64,000 nt of DNA from positions 1-64,000 of the forward strand of contig WION01000170.1 in assembly GCA_015039365.1 (NCBI GenBank), in the 5' to 3' direction. Numbering within the stretch: position 1 is the first letter of the stretch; each line of letters begins with the position of its first letter. Source of the stretch: Amanita rubescens (lineage: Eukaryota > Basidiomycota > Agaricomycetes > Agaricales > Amanitaceae). The translations under genes were made by a program, and so were the position numbers. Of this stretch, positions 31,599 to 43,890 are shown piece by piece. Below the pieces are notes generated by a model. It ran no database searches and was not told the origin of the DNA. It saw nothing but the letters and a program-made list of their open reading frames with translations.

Positions 31599-33958
31599 AT
31601 GTCATCCGGACTTCTTCCACCCCCAATGCAAACGACCAACCTGTGCCACCTCTGGTGTCTCCTTGAAGGCGAGGTGAATCCGTTCAAAGTTATTGCAGAT
31701 GTTGGACAGGACATGTTTGACCTGAAGAAACTCATTCGAGGAGAGAAAGCAGCTCTTCGCAGTGTAGATGCTTCAGATATCGTCCTGTGGAAAGTGAGTA
31801 TGTTTTAATTGTTAATGTATACATTCCACTCACGCTGCGTAGCTTGTCAATCCTATGGAGATCAAACCCGTAGAGACCCTTTCCAATCGTCTTCCGCGAT
31901 TTCCCTCCGAGTTTTTCGTCAACCTGGGAGAGCCTACGGTTACCATCTCAAGTTACTTTCTCCAAGGTGTTCCCAAGAACTGTCTACACATTATCGTGGG
32001 ACAACCAGCTAGCAAGTGATGTTAATGCCATGTTTTTCTGCACTTAGCTCTGATATCACATTCCGTACTTCAATGTTCCCAGTCGCTTGCCATGCTTCCA
32101 CCGCCACTACTACAGTCCTGCTGCCTCAACCACGCCCGATGCGCCGTACTGGTTCAGTCCCACCCATAATTCCACGTGAGTGTAGATATTTCTCGTATTA
32201 TCTTCTCCATGTAGTTAATTTCCGGCATTTTACAGCAAACCTCAGCCTCCGTAAATGGACAGTTGAAGGGTTGTATGATACAATGATGGAGGAAAGGGTG
32301 ATCTATGTATGTCTTGGCGTCTTGAGAAGTTTGATGCCGACGTCTGAGCAATCTCCATGCTAGGTTCGAGGGAATCCAGGGAGCGGCAAGACAACTCTCT
32401 TGAATCTACTGCATCAGCATATTCTACAGAAAGATCCCAATGCTTTTGTCTGTGTAACTTGGTCGTGGCCACCGCAAAACTTCCCCCTTTTAGGACCGTC
32501 CAATTCGTACCCCCGACTACAGGACATCATTCCCGATTTCTTCGCGCGAAAGAGCCTTGCTTTCTTACTTATGGATGATGCTCAGGACTCGTTCAGGGAT
32601 AGCTACCTTTGGCACTTTTTCTTGAAGGATATCATTGACAAGCCAAGTTGGTATCGCGTTGTCGTATTTTGCAGCTATGGTAGCATATCAACTCCTGGTA
32701 AAGGCACCCCTGGAGGAACGCCCGCCGATCTCAAGAGAGCGGCTCGTATGACTCTATGGCCCAGGAAGGTCAAGGAGGGGATGGAAGTAAATGGTCTATT
32801 GCTTGATCGAGACGAATTCAACGAGGTTGTGTTACGGTTCAACAAAGAGCTAGTGATCGGCTTGGACCTCTCTCAAAAAATCTTTGAGTTGACGGCTGGG
32901 CATGTTGGTGCTGTCTGTGAGCTCTTGAAGGTCATATTGGACAAAGTGTGTTTTTTGGTACAATGCCATCTGTTTTGTATCTCCGTGACTAACCCTGTCT
33001 CTAGATGAAAACATGCATACGAAGAGAAACATGCGTACGAAGAGAAGGACCGCTCACGCTTGATACCTATTATGAAAAATTCTCTCCTGATTACATCATG
33101 GATAATGTCGCTGGAGCCTTCACACGGGGCCTACCTAAAAGCAGCGAACTGTCGCTCCGTCCAGACGTCTCTAGGGTGTTACGACGCTTGCTCGTATCCG
33201 GTAAAGTGACGGAAGGCAGCGACGATGCAGTTATTCAATACTGCCATCGCAACGGATGGATCTATGCCGAAGACGTGCTCGAACCTGGACCCCAGTCTTA
33301 CACGCTTGCGTCCCCTCTCCATCATGCGGCACTGTCTTGGAGACTCCAAACTTGGGATTATCTTCCTCAGTTTGAAACCCTTTATGCGCTGTCCCTACAG
33401 GTCCTTGCGAAATTAAAGCCATCGCGGATGGAGTTGCCGATCCGCCGTGTCGGTGGTGGGTCCGCTAACCTACCGCCGGAAGCTCAGTACCAAGACGAGT
33501 ATTATCGCAGCTTCCTCGCCGTCACCTGCGGAAATGTTTGCATCTCCCCTGAGTTTGCGTCTGAACGGAAAGCAAAAGTTGCCGGTATTGACTTCTTCAT
33601 CCCTGGTGTGAAATGGGGAATTGAAATCACTCGTGAGGGAGATCGTTTGAAAACCTACGCTTCCCGTTTTAAAGGAGACGGTGCATATAGCAAGTGGCTG
33701 GAAGATTGTGATATGACTGATTATATTCTTCTTGATTGTCGCACAACAACCCCCGAGATCTCCCATTCGGGTACGATACCTCAATATTTGGAAATTGCCT
33801 ATGCTAACCTTTTCTTCTCAGATATTCCTAACCTGTATCATGTTGTGTTTAACGAAAAGTATACAGAAGTTCGTGTGTTCAACAATAAGAGGGAGCCGGT
33901 ATGGGGACCAAGAGCGTTACAAGAAAATCATAACGACCATGCTATTGTAGAGTATTAA
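31599..33958 (+). CDS. Crinkler (CRN)-type protein: ubiquitin-like, P-loop NTPase, REase-like
   Basis: Six exons (31599-31793, 31843-32015, 32083-32175, 32246-32306, 32364-32945, 33005-33958) with GT-AG introns join in phase to 685 residues without a stop. The N-terminal ~120 residues match the CRN header (LWCLLEGEVNPFKVIADVG..DLKKLI). A Walker A (RGNPGSGKTTLL) follows at about 175, with LLMDDAQDS as Walker B. The C-terminal part has IDFFIPGVKWGIEITREGD, a PD-(D/E)XK-like core. CRN/CR proteins are known from oomycetes, chytrids and other eukaryotes as intracellular effectors or nucleases used in conflict. There is no signal peptide. A 17-base imperfect tandem repeat at the start of exon 6 duplicates six residues. 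The promoter was replaced or displaced by the TIR element. Confidence 0.85.
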
Positions 33959-34320
33959 AAAAGGATTGTTAGCCACTTGTGCAAAATTCCATTGATATTT
34001 CTCCCTCGTGCCCGTAGTGATATCATCACGAAGCATCCCAAGTCCCAAGCCCCAAGTCGTATTAGCGATTCGCCTGTTTTATTGAATAGGCAAAAAGCCC
34101 TATAAATCGCTCACATCGTTATATATTTGTTGTCTTCTTCGGCGGTGAATCGGAAATCACACGGCCAGTGGCTACGCTGGCTATGCCGTAAAGCATGGAG
34201 AAATGGTACCCTCTGAGGGAAATAACGTCAAAAGTATGTAGTACTGTTTTACAAGCGCCGAATAAACGTTAACGATGTTAGCGCAAATATTCTACCGTTC
34301 GTATGTAATCGACATTCTAG
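33959..34320. other. Intergenic between convergent genes, nothing recognised
   Basis: AT-rich 3' flanks of the Crinkler gene and the hydrolase; no motif beyond likely polyadenylation sequence. Confidence 0.5.
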
Positions 34321-35463
34321 CTAGGAATGGGCGACGATCCAATCTGCGATCTCTTTCAGAGCGCTGCTTCTCTCCGGTTCATGCCATTCGAAGACGATGA
34401 AATCATGAATGGCATCTGGCGCTTCAAAGTACCTGACCTTTCCTTCGTTCTCTTGAACTCCATTCCCGGAACCTAAATCTTTAGCCATCCGCTGGCATAA
34501 AATCTTGATCTGATCTAGAAACATTTCGGCACCCCCCGCAATGATAAATGTTCTAGGAAATCCAACGAAATTGACCTCGAGCGATGGATATTTACAAGCA
34601 GGCGAGACGTATCTGTTGGTCTCACTAGCTTCCAATCCATGTGGTCCCAAGAATGCTTTCTTCATATAGTTGTGACCTCCACCGGTAGCCAAGAAGTCAG
34701 ACTGTTCGTTCCGGAACCTAGACGACCCCGGCCGATCATTTGAGTTGCTCAGATCGCTCCACGGCGACATTAAAATCAGCCCTGCTGGCGGAGCAGGAAG
34801 GTTGACTTCGGAAGAAGATTGGTTCTCAACAAGATAGCGAGTCAATGCAAGTGCAAGGTTTCCCCCTGCGGAATCACCGCAGATAATTATGTTCAGGGGC
34901 GAGAAGCCGACGACATTCACAAGGTAATTGTAACCTGCGAGTGCATCGAGCAGAGCCGCGGGGAATGGATTAACTGCTGTAGAGAGTTCTCCGGATGAAA
35001 GACGATATTCGATCGCAAAAATGCGTTGTATAGATTCTATGGATTTCAGGAGTCCGCGTGGTATCGCTGCTGTTGCATCTTCGGGATGAGCAGAACACTC
35101 GGTATATCCGCCTCCGTGAAGGAAATATATGAGTTTTTCACCGGCCTGTGGTGGAGCAGCCACTCCGATGCTGGAGGCTAGTTTGTGAGTCCAATATCCA
35201 GGAATCCGAATTGCCTCGACAGATGCTGTTTTGGCGTATGCTTGAAGATCACCTATAACCAAACTGGGAACTGGATCAACCCAAACGCCATTCACACCGG
35301 GGCCGGGTTGTATGGCGAGGTGGTTCGTTCTTGGAGCGACATTACCAACTCTGGTAGTAATCGATTCATATCGTGCAGCGGTCGACAACATTATACATAC
35401 CGGCTCTGGATTTTTCCTACATGACGGATGAGACGGACAAGTAGTACGCGCGCCAGGCTCCAT
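34321..35463 (-). CDS. Alpha/beta hydrolase (HSL-like), copy B, complete
   Basis: A single exon of 380 residues from the ATG at 35463. It has the oxyanion-hole motif HGGGY (about 123), the nucleophile elbow GDSAGGN (about 199), a probable acid residue in MFLDQI and the catalytic His in IHDF near the end. That is the order of a hormone-sensitive-lipase-family esterase (alpha/beta hydrolase fold 3). No signal peptide is clear. The substrate is unknown; steryl-ester or acetyl-ester hydrolases are possible. It is the intact member of three paralogues here (others at 1-506 and 38276-39422) and shares upstream sequence with both. Confidence 0.9.
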   Translation of the reverse strand: MEPGARTTCPSHPSCRKNPEPVCIMLSTAARYESITTRVGNVAPRTNHLAIQPGPGVNGVWVDPVPSLVIGDLQAYAKTASVEAIRIPGYWTHKLASSIGVAAPPQAGEKLIYFLHGGGYTECSAHPEDATAAIPRGLLKSIESIQRIFAIEYRLSSGELSTAVNPFPAALLDALAGYNYLVNVVGFSPLNIIICGDSAGGNLALALTRYLVENQSSSEVNLPAPPAGLILMSPWSDLSNSNDRPGSSRFRNEQSDFLATGGGHNYMKKAFLGPHGLEASETNRYVSPACKYPSLEVNFVGFPRTFIIAGGAEMFLDQIKILCQRMAKDLGSGNGVQENEGKVRYFEAPDAIHDFIVFEWHEPERSSALKEIADWIVAHS

Positions 35464-36269
35464 GATCGCCTAGGCCTCCAGCTCCTGGTATGGCTGTCAA
35501 TAACAGTGCTTTAGGTTGAGATCACTAGACCAACCTGAACGTTGACTGTAGGGTCCACCATGGTATACGTATAAATAAAGTGTCGAGTAGATGATAAGTG
35601 AGGTATATGCTCTTCAATGGTTGGTGCTTGACGTTAAAGACCATGGTGAATGTCTGTAGATCGGGTTGGCCGGGCGCTCCGTCACGGTGATTGCTCACAG
35701 CTTCAACTTCACATGTCACATGACACACGTTTGCATAAGTCTGCCCTTTGACGCTGGCGAATTTGCTGTACGCTGGGATATCAATAGATGATTGATGGTC
35801 CTAAATTGAAGAACCCACCAATCGAATACAAGTAAGATGCCAAGCTGTTCTATAGCGGTGTAGCTAGAGTCAAGAGGGTGACTGACGGAGGGCGAACGCT
35901 GGGGTAATGGCGGGAGTCGCGGTATATGGACACGCGGGCGTCTTGTTAGAACATATGGATTCAAGAGAGGTGGCTATAATCTCATTTCCAAGCCCGTGGT
36001 CGCGGTGACTTGCGTTTGACTTGTCCGCTAGACTCTGGCCTTAAAAGTTAAGCCTGCCGTAAACCGGACGATGCAAGAGGCAGTCTTCGAGTCCGCATAT
36101 AGCTCATGCACATGTCTGACGCATGATGATGAAAGGGACTAGAGCTGGCTAGAGGGGGACTTGAATGAACAAAGAGTCGGAGGAATTTGTTGTGCACCGT
36201 AGGTTCATATAGAGATTATGTAAGATAGATTGTCGTCCGCGTTACCCCCGTGACCTGACGCGTCGACCA
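35464..36269. other. Divergent intergenic region, hydrolase B / ASK1
   Basis: The first ~200 bases are the promoter block shared by the three hydrolase copies. The remainder holds no gene; the 82-residue frame on the minus strand near 35716-35964 has no features. Confidence 0.5.
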
Positions 36270-38101
36270 ATGTCAGACCGTCCAATTCCCCCGAATCCGC
36301 CTAACTGGACTCCAAACCCTCATCCTGCATCCATTCATATCCCGGGCCTCGATACCAACGCGCCAATAAACGATCAGATCGACCAGATCGAGCAGTTGAT
36401 CACCATTAAACTACAGGTACGACTTACGTTATCCGATCCCAAGCTCGCGTCGTCCACCCCCACTCCAGAACATAGACGAAAACTTTTCAAAAGTCCACAA
36501 TACTCTTGCGAACAAGATATTACCCGCAGTAAAACGTTATGCTGTGGGCACGGAACCTGTTAGAGAAGCTGCAAAGGTATGACATCTCGTGGCCAACAAT
36601 ATCCGTAGGCTTACACATCAAAACAGTTTTGGACCTCTTTCTACGAACAAGCGGCACAGATACGCATTCCGACTTTTGATGACCATGAGACCGTAAACGA
36701 GAATACCGAATCCGAACGAGATGACCCTGAATTGACAGTACAACCCCAGTCAGATTCTGTCGAGCCTAGCATGAGCACTAGCGAGAGCTCGTTCATGCCA
36801 GGTCAACACGCCTATTCGTCTACTCCTGCAATTGAACGGACAACGCACGCATATAGTAACACAGACGATCAAAGCGACGCGGGGTCCTCTTGGGCTGCCT
36901 CTGTTGAATCGCCTTTGGTGCGTCTAGACCGCGAGATACAAGACTTGGCGAGAGAAGTTCAACTTGATACCCCCAACGCGGAAACCAGCCTATCGTTGAG
37001 CCTTGATAGCATAATGGGCTCTCAGGCTCGTCCTCAAAGCGCCAAAGGCAAGGGTAGGGAAGACGCTCCTCTCTTACGCAATGTTCTCCGACAAAACGTA
37101 TTCTCCGTTGATGCCACTCCAGGAGACGCGGTCAAAGTGGTATCACCATTGAAGTTCAAAGGCAAGACAAAGACACCCATCTCGAAAACGCACAACCCCT
37201 ACTTGCCTACCAGTGTCGAACCAGAAAGGTGGAGCGGAGTTGTCGATTTGTCTAATGCCACTCCTCGTGGTCTGAAGGGGGCGACAAAAGCGAGTCGAAC
37301 TGCCAAGGACCAAGACGAATCTTTCGACGGACTTCCAGCTGGCATGTCGCCGCCCGTTCTCATGTCCCCCGCGCGACCGCCACGATCTTCTGCGGAGCTA
37401 GGATTCCTCAGGCTAGGAAAAACGCCTGGAAAAGAAGCGTCCACAAGGATATCAAACGACCTTATTCGCGAGATCCAACAGAAAAGCGCGAAAGCGCGTC
37501 GCATGTTTGGATATCCACTCGGCGGGGCTGAATCGTCTTCCATGACGAGCAGCACCGTACCCACTCCCCCTTCTCTTTCCCGCTACACCCGCCATGGGAT
37601 GGACGATGACGACAGCATCTTAGCACCGGGCGCAGATTCAGACTCGGACTCATTGGATGAGATCAACAATACCGCTCATCCATCCGCTGCAGTTCCTCAT
37701 GGCTTCACAACGCCAAGCGGACGCTGATGATTCTTTCGGATCATCTAATCACTCGGACGATTCGCTTATTGCAGAGGAAGCAGCAAATCTAGGAATCGCA
37801 CCTATTCATCCGTTTGCACGAGGCGTGGAAGGGGCCGAACTCGAGGTCGACGACTCGTTCGATGACGATAGCATGCTTGTTGGAGGTGGTGGATTTCAGG
37901 AGGAAACATTGTTCGGCGTACCGCCTGCTGAGCGGTTGCGTGCAGAACAGTTGCGTGCGGCAGGGCAACTCGGACAGCTTCACTTGCCTGGTCAAGAAGC
38001 TGTTGGAGGATACGATAGGCATCGGAGCGCAGTTTGCGCGGACAGGTAGAGTGGAAGAAACGCCGACTCCCGCTGTTCCCTGGGACCGGCGTCAGGGTTG
38101 A
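36270..38101 (+). CDS. ASK1: DASH/DAM1 complex subunit Ask1
   Basis: Exons 36270-36416, 36469-36576 and 36627 onward join in phase. The N-terminal ~100 residues carry the Ask1 signature: IDQIEQLITIKLQ, then NIDENFSKVHNTLANKILPAVKRYAV-type helices and FWTSFYEQAA. DASH rings couple kinetochores to spindle microtubules. The rest is long, acidic and Ser/Pro-rich, as in other basidiomycete homologues, ending with a conserved LLEDTIGIGAQ..RVEETPTP motif. To reach that end the frame must step by one base twice (near 37690 and near 38005), so as written the protein stops at 37727. It lies head-to-tail between two hydrolase copies on the other strand. Confidence 0.85.
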
Positions 38102-38275
38102 AAGCACCTGGTAGTTTGCGCTCGACTAGTTGTATCAGGATTTTCCCTTTCAGCTTTTCATTACCGGGGTGACTTGGGACAACTTAGTATGACTTTCTTT
38201 TACTTATGTCCGAAATCTTCCAAGTACCGCACAAATGAAATAAGCATAAATATTCTATGTGGTCAACATTCTAGG

Positions 38276-39422
38276 TTAGGATTGGGTGGCGATCCAATCT
38301 GCGATCTCTTTCAGAGTACTGCTTCTCTCCGGTTCATGCTTTTCGAAGACGATGAAATCATGAATAGCATCCGGCGCCTCCAAGTATCTGACTTTTCCTC
38401 CATTCTCTCCGATTCCATCCCCGGAACCTAAATCTTTGACCATCTTCTGGTGTAAAGTCTTGATCTGATCTAGAAGTATTTCGGCACCCCCCGCAACGAT
38501 AAACGTTCTCGGAAACCCGATGAAATCAATTTCAAGCGATGGATATATGCATGCAGGCGAGATGTATCTGTTGTTCTCAGTAGCTTCCAATCCATGCGGT
38601 CCTAAGAATGCTGACTTCGCGGCGGTGGAAGCCTTCATTGGGATCCACGAAGTCAGAGTTATCATTACGGAACCTAGACGACCCCGGCTGAGCATTGGAT
38701 TCACTCAAATCGCACCACGGGGAAAGTAAAATCATTCCTGCTGGCGTAGCGGGAAGGGTGACTTCGGTAGAAGATTGGTTCTCGACAAGATAGCGAGTCA
38801 ACGCAAGTGCAAGGTTTCCCCCCGCAGAATCACCGCAGATAATTACGTCCAGGGGCGAGAAGCCAACGACATTCACAAGGTAATTATAACCTGCGAGTGC
38901 ATCGAGCAGAGCCGCGGGGAATGGATTGACTGCAGTAGAGGATTCTCCAGAGGAAAGACGATATTCGATCGCAAAAATGCGATGTACAGATTCTATGGAT
39001 TTCAGGAGTCCGTGCGGTATAGCTGCCGTTACATCTTCGGGGTGAGCAGAACACTGGGTATATCCGCCTCCGTGAAGGAAATATATGAGTTTTTCACCAG
39101 CCTGTGGTGGGGCTGCCACTTCAATACCGGAGGCCAATTTATGAGTCCAATATCCAGGAATCCGAATTGACTCGACTGATGCTGTTTCGGCGTATGCTTT
39201 GAGGTCACCTATGATCAAACTGGGAACTGGATCAACCCAAACGCCATTCACGCCAGGGCCGGGTTGTATGGCGAGGTAATTTGTTCTTGGAACGTTAGTA
39301 CCCGTTCTGTTGGTAATTGATTCATATCGCGCGGCGGTCGACAACATTGCAGTACATACCGCCTCTTGACGTATCCGACATGACGGGCGAGACGGACAAG
39401 CAGTACACGCGCCAGGCTCCAC
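38276..39422 (-). pseudogene. Alpha/beta hydrolase (HSL-like), copy C, frameshifted
   Basis: Very similar to copy B. From ATG 39422 it reads through HGGGY and GDSAGGN to SDFVDPNEG and then goes out of frame; the AFLGPHGLEA..ENNRYISPAC block and the C-terminal His motif continue in the next frame to 38276. The segment 38612-38648 is 37 bases where copy B has 36, giving the shift. All catalytic motifs survive on the two frames, so it is either very recently inactivated or carries a sequencing indel. Confidence 0.85.
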
Positions 39423-40096
39423 GATCGCCTTGGCCGCCAGCTCCTGGTGTGGCTGTCAATAACACAGTGCTTTAGATTGAGAGCACTAGACCAACCTGAA
39501 AGTTGACTGTAGGGTCCACCATGGTATACGTATGAATACAGTGCTGAATAACTGGTAAGTGAGGTATATGCTCGTCAATGGTTGGTGCTTGACGTTAAAG
39601 ACCATGGTGAATGTCTGGAGAACTTGGCCCCAGTGAGCGCTTTATTCCAACGGCTTTACATGTCACATGTCACACATTAGCGATGCCATCTTCAGAAGTT
39701 GTTGCACACTGCAAAGCTTACCGCCGTTTTAAGAAAACTTTGAGATGGCGATGTGGCAGGGCTGCCGGGCGGGCGGAGAAAAACACGACGACAACGAATG
39801 GCGATTATGAACGTAATGACCAATACACGAAACCCGATAGTACAAATAACCAGAGCATGTATGCATTCTATGTACAGAAGGAGACTGTCAATTATCCGCA
39901 CAAAATAACGTACAGTATAATAAATCTTCGCCTGTGATAGTCCAGAGTGTCTGCGCCCTAATCCTACTTACCTCTGTGATGCTGAGTGCCCAATACAATT
40001 ACATCCAATAAAACCGAGAGGGAGAAAAAAGAAACCTTTTCGAATGTAATGACCTCTCAGAAGCCATTGACGTAGAAGAGTATGGGTATCATTCAA
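39423..40096. other. Intergenic, hydrolase C promoter block then nothing recognised
   Basis: 39423 to about 39615 matches the upstream regions of the other hydrolase copies. Beyond it only short frames without motifs are seen. Confidence 0.5.
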
Positions 40097-41877
40097 TTAT
40101 TTTCCGAACTTGAGCATCTGCTTGAAGCTCTCCCACTTGGAAGAGGAAGACGATGCCCGGGCAAATACCTCCCACCTGGATAAGTTCTCTCAACAACTTA
40201 GATCGTATACGCGCAAGAGGGACGTACCTGATAATCATTCTCCCCCTTTGACCAGCTTCGTTCGTACCAGCGCCCTTGCTGGCGTTATCACCTGCATGGA
40301 TATTGCTTCTCACCGGCATTCCAGCATTTTCGAGGATATAGACGCCAGTCATCTTGCCGTCCTTTTCTTTTCCGCTACCTCCTTTACCACCCCGGCAGTC
40401 GATCTCAAACACCAGCTCTTTTCCATCAATACCTGAGAAGACGACTTTGGCCTTTTCTTCCTTGAGCCTGTCTACCCACGGCAATCTGACGTCCATGACC
40501 AAGTCGTCTTCCCTATATTTGCGATGCTTGCGCGATTTTCGGTCGCCGTTCTTTTCATCGCGGTCTCTGCCCTTATCCGGGTCTTTTCGCCGCTCTTGAC
40601 CTTTATCTTTGTCTTCATCCTTCCTTTCACCGCGAACGTCGTCCTCGTCTCCAGCCCACTCATGGCCCCTTACGAACCTCTCATGCTTCACCTCTCTTAC
40701 GACGAATACTAGATCCTGTTTCATTCCATCCCGTCTCTCGTGCCCCGCGTCGCGAAACACAATCTTCGTCCCAGCGCGGCACCCCGGAGGAACGTCAACA
40801 TCCAATACCACAGCTTTGGTTTTACCGGTCAAATAACGCCGTTTGATACGGTAGCATACGCGCTTGCCGTGGAAAATGTCTTCCAGAGTGAGTGATAGAG
40901 GATATGTCCACTCTGGATCAAGGTCAACCTTGGGAAAGTCTTTCAGAGAGGGAAAGGAGTTGTAATATTCTTTAAGTTCGGTTGTTTTGTATTTAGTGTT
41001 GCGTTTGGAGGAGTGGTCGCGACTTTTGGGTTGGCCATTAGAATGACCATTATTTTTGGTAGGAGAAGCGGCATAGGTAGGTTTAGAACGGGAGTCACGA
41101 CATTCATATTCATGGGAAGAAGTGGATGACGAAGATGAAGACTGCGCTAGATTTTTGACTTTTTTTCGGGTTTTGTTTGCGAAGTTTAGCGCGCGGTGGT
41201 TTTGGTGAGCCGGGGGCTCCTCCTGAAGGTGACCCAAGGTCTGAAAATGGCTTGGCAGTATGGTTGGTCGTAGAGCTACATGCCGTTGAGCTCTCGTCAT
41301 CCTCATCATCACATGCTACGGATGTTTTAGTAGAGGCTGAATCTTCCTCATCTGGTAACGATGTATTTGACGATACCGGTGAAGATGCAGGCGACGAGTA
41401 CGGTGAAGATGATGGTGTTGTGAACGGAGACGACAACGGAGTTGAAGATGGTGTAGAGTTCGAAGAAGAGGAAGCTGACTTGAACGAACGCGTTGAAGAG
41501 TCTGAAGAGGCCGGAGATGCCTTTGGCGGAGTCCGCTCTTGAACGTCATCCCGCTGCTTATCTGGAGGCCTGCTAGACGCAGACGTTGCGGCCTTACGTG
41601 TCCCTTTCCCGCAGCACTGCGCGGTAGGCAGTATTCAGCTGTCCCCATTCATTTAGTGGGGGCACGTGGGTAGTGTATATTACCCACTTCAATAAAGTTC
41701 CGCGTTGCAACGTCCTTGTCATTCATATGTCGATCGGGATGGCACTCCAGGGCCTACCAAACACGATGAACAGGTGAACCACTTAGCAGATGTAAGACTG
41801 ACCTTGTGCTTATATGCCAGTCTTACTTCATCATCTGTAACATCGGGACTGATGCCCAAAAGGGAGTAGGAGCTCAT
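40097..41877 (-). CDS. J-domain co-chaperone (class B Hsp40-like)
   Basis: Minus-strand exons: 41877-41803, 41753-41688, 41638-41598, then the large exon, and a last exon 40175-40097 after an intron at 40176-40227. The first three give a J domain with the HPD motif (ECHPDRH), which contacts Hsp70. A Ser/Pro/acidic linker follows, then a C-terminal substrate-binding domain (YPLSLTLEDIFHGKRVCYRI; VVLDVDVPPGCRAGTKI..DAG) interrupted by a Lys/Asp/Arg-rich insertion of about 60 residues. There is no zinc-finger domain. Two frame steps are needed: after RERD near 41598, and in a run of seven T at 41160-41166. Confidence 0.75.
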
Positions 41878-42084
41878 GGCTTGATAAGAACAAGAGCGGA
41901 GAAGCAGTGAAGCAGGCCATGTCGGAGCTTAACAAAACGAAGCATGCGGCGGGAACGTGTTGCAATTACGTTTGTTTACATCTGTTGGCTGCGGCGGGAA
42001 CGGTATGTTGTCGTGTGTTTAACTACGCCATGTTTGGCGTTGCTTGTGTCACATCCCCGCCAGCGCGCTCATTCGAGCTTTGCG

Positions 42085-43553
42085 ATGACGACGGCAACGC
42101 TCCGTTCGCTCTACGGCCGTGCAACCCGGTCCTTCCTCCACCGGGATATTGCCCTCACCCATTCACTACTTCAATCAGCCTTTTCTATTATTCATTCTCC
42201 AACCTTACAACCAGACGCCCTAGCCGAGTACCGACGTAAATGGGACATACTACGTATAACCTTCGAAACACTCATCTATTCCTCACCGCCACGTCCACCA
42301 ACGACGGTCCCTGATGAACTCAAACAATTGCTCCTTGAGTCACCCCAGGCTTTCCTCAACTCAATGTATACACGGTCTCTGACTCTATTTACTCCCTCGG
42401 AAGCATCCACCCCAAAAGGCGCCTTTGGCGCTACATGCCTTCCTCCTCAGGTTCTTCTCACTTTGGTTTACGCCAGCGTGAAATTGAACTGCCATGACTC
42501 CGGAAGGTATATGATTGAACAGTGGCTAGCACGACGGGATCCCCTTTCGCCGCCTGACTCGGTGCTCTCACATGACGGAAACGGGTATGAGAAGGCATTG
42601 GAACTTTATTGCCTACATATCCTGCCTCACTTAGAGCAGTGGGAATACGCGCGCGAGTTTCTAGAGTACGAGACGGAGTTGCCGGACACAGTTCGCGAGG
42701 TAAATCGTCGCTTAATGTTTCAATGGTCATTTCGCTCAGAGTTTTTCAGAAATTCAAATTAACCCTGAATGCTCTGCATGCACAAGCATTAGCTGCACGT
42801 AAAACGCCACAACCAACATATGTTCCCAGCTCTCTGCCCTCAAGCTCTTCGCGCCCCGCCTCACCAACACCTTCTACGTGTTCCACCTCTTCCTTATCCA
42901 CAGCATCCAACCATACAATAAAACCATCCCGCACCAGAGGACGTCGTCACATTAATTCCTTGCTTCCCTTGGCATCGGCATCGACCGATTCACTAGCTTC
43001 AGATACCACCGCCACGCCACACGGCTACTCATCGTCCCGAAAATCACGTTATACCAACGGACACGGCAACGGCCATCCCCACGACCTGGATCACCGCGGC
43101 AAACTTACTCCCACAAACCGCTCCTCTTCACGAGGATCTCACCAATCCTCATCCTCCTCTTCGCCTTGGTCATCATTTCCCTTCGTATCAACTACAAACC
43201 TTGAATCATCGGATTCAAGTACATATGCGATCGTCAAAGCAACTGTGGCGTCTTATTTCACACTACCAAAACTTTCAACGCTTTTCATTATTTTTGTTCT
43301 TTTCCCTGTGATTTCTTTCTTACTCCGGCTCAGGCACCGGCGTCGGAAAGTTCTAGCCGGTGGCGGTGCCACTAATGGTGATGTCATGACGCCATTGAGA
43401 AATGGATCACTGAACGGCACGAATGTCGAATTGGTGAGGAAGAAGCTGCAACAGATAGGGACGGCAGATGCGTCGCTTATTTGGAAGTTGTGGACAGAGA
43501 TTGTAAAGATAGTGATGGATACTGTAAAAATGGCTGGGAGTGGGTTGGTTTAG
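42085..43553 (+). CDS. Single-pass membrane protein of unknown function
   Basis: Exons 42085-42699 and 42750-43553 join in phase to 472 residues. The N-terminal ~220 residues are helical (LHRDIALTHSLLQSAF; YEKALELYCLHILPHLEQWEYA), like TPR-type repeats. A Ser/Thr/Pro-rich middle follows, then one transmembrane segment near residue 390 (LFIIFVLFPVISFLL) with a basic border and about 70 residues after it. Layout resembles tail-anchored peroxisomal import receptors such as Pex26, but this is a guess from topology only. The start at 42085 is chosen because upstream in-frame codons look non-coding. Confidence 0.7.
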
Positions 43554-43890
43554 GCTACCTTTTTTTTTTTTGCTATTATATATTGTACAATGCTTGGGTA
43601 TTGTAATATCATAGACGATGAGCGACAAAAGAGGCTTGTAGACCACTGTACAAACACATGTAACACATGTAGGATGGTATAAAATAAGTAAATTATTGGA
43701 CAATTGAGTTGAAAATAAGGTGGTGAGTCGCATGCTGGGTGATTGTCCTAGCTACGGCGCGATAAGGGCATAACGATGGTGCATAGCCTTGGATTTGAAT
43801 GCGCAATGCTGCCACTACTGTCTGGTCCAAAAACGATCAAATGACTCGCACAGCCACGATCACGACCAAGCCACGACCCTCAACATCATG
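43554..43890. other. Short intergenic region
   Basis: Contains a run of T at 43561-43571 in the 3' flank of the membrane-protein gene; no gene seen. Confidence 0.5.

Noticed and set aside
41177..41542. 121-residue acidic frame on the plus strand
   Set aside because: It is the antisense of the Ser/Pro-rich linker of the J-domain protein; acidic repeats arise from the reverse complement of Ser codons.
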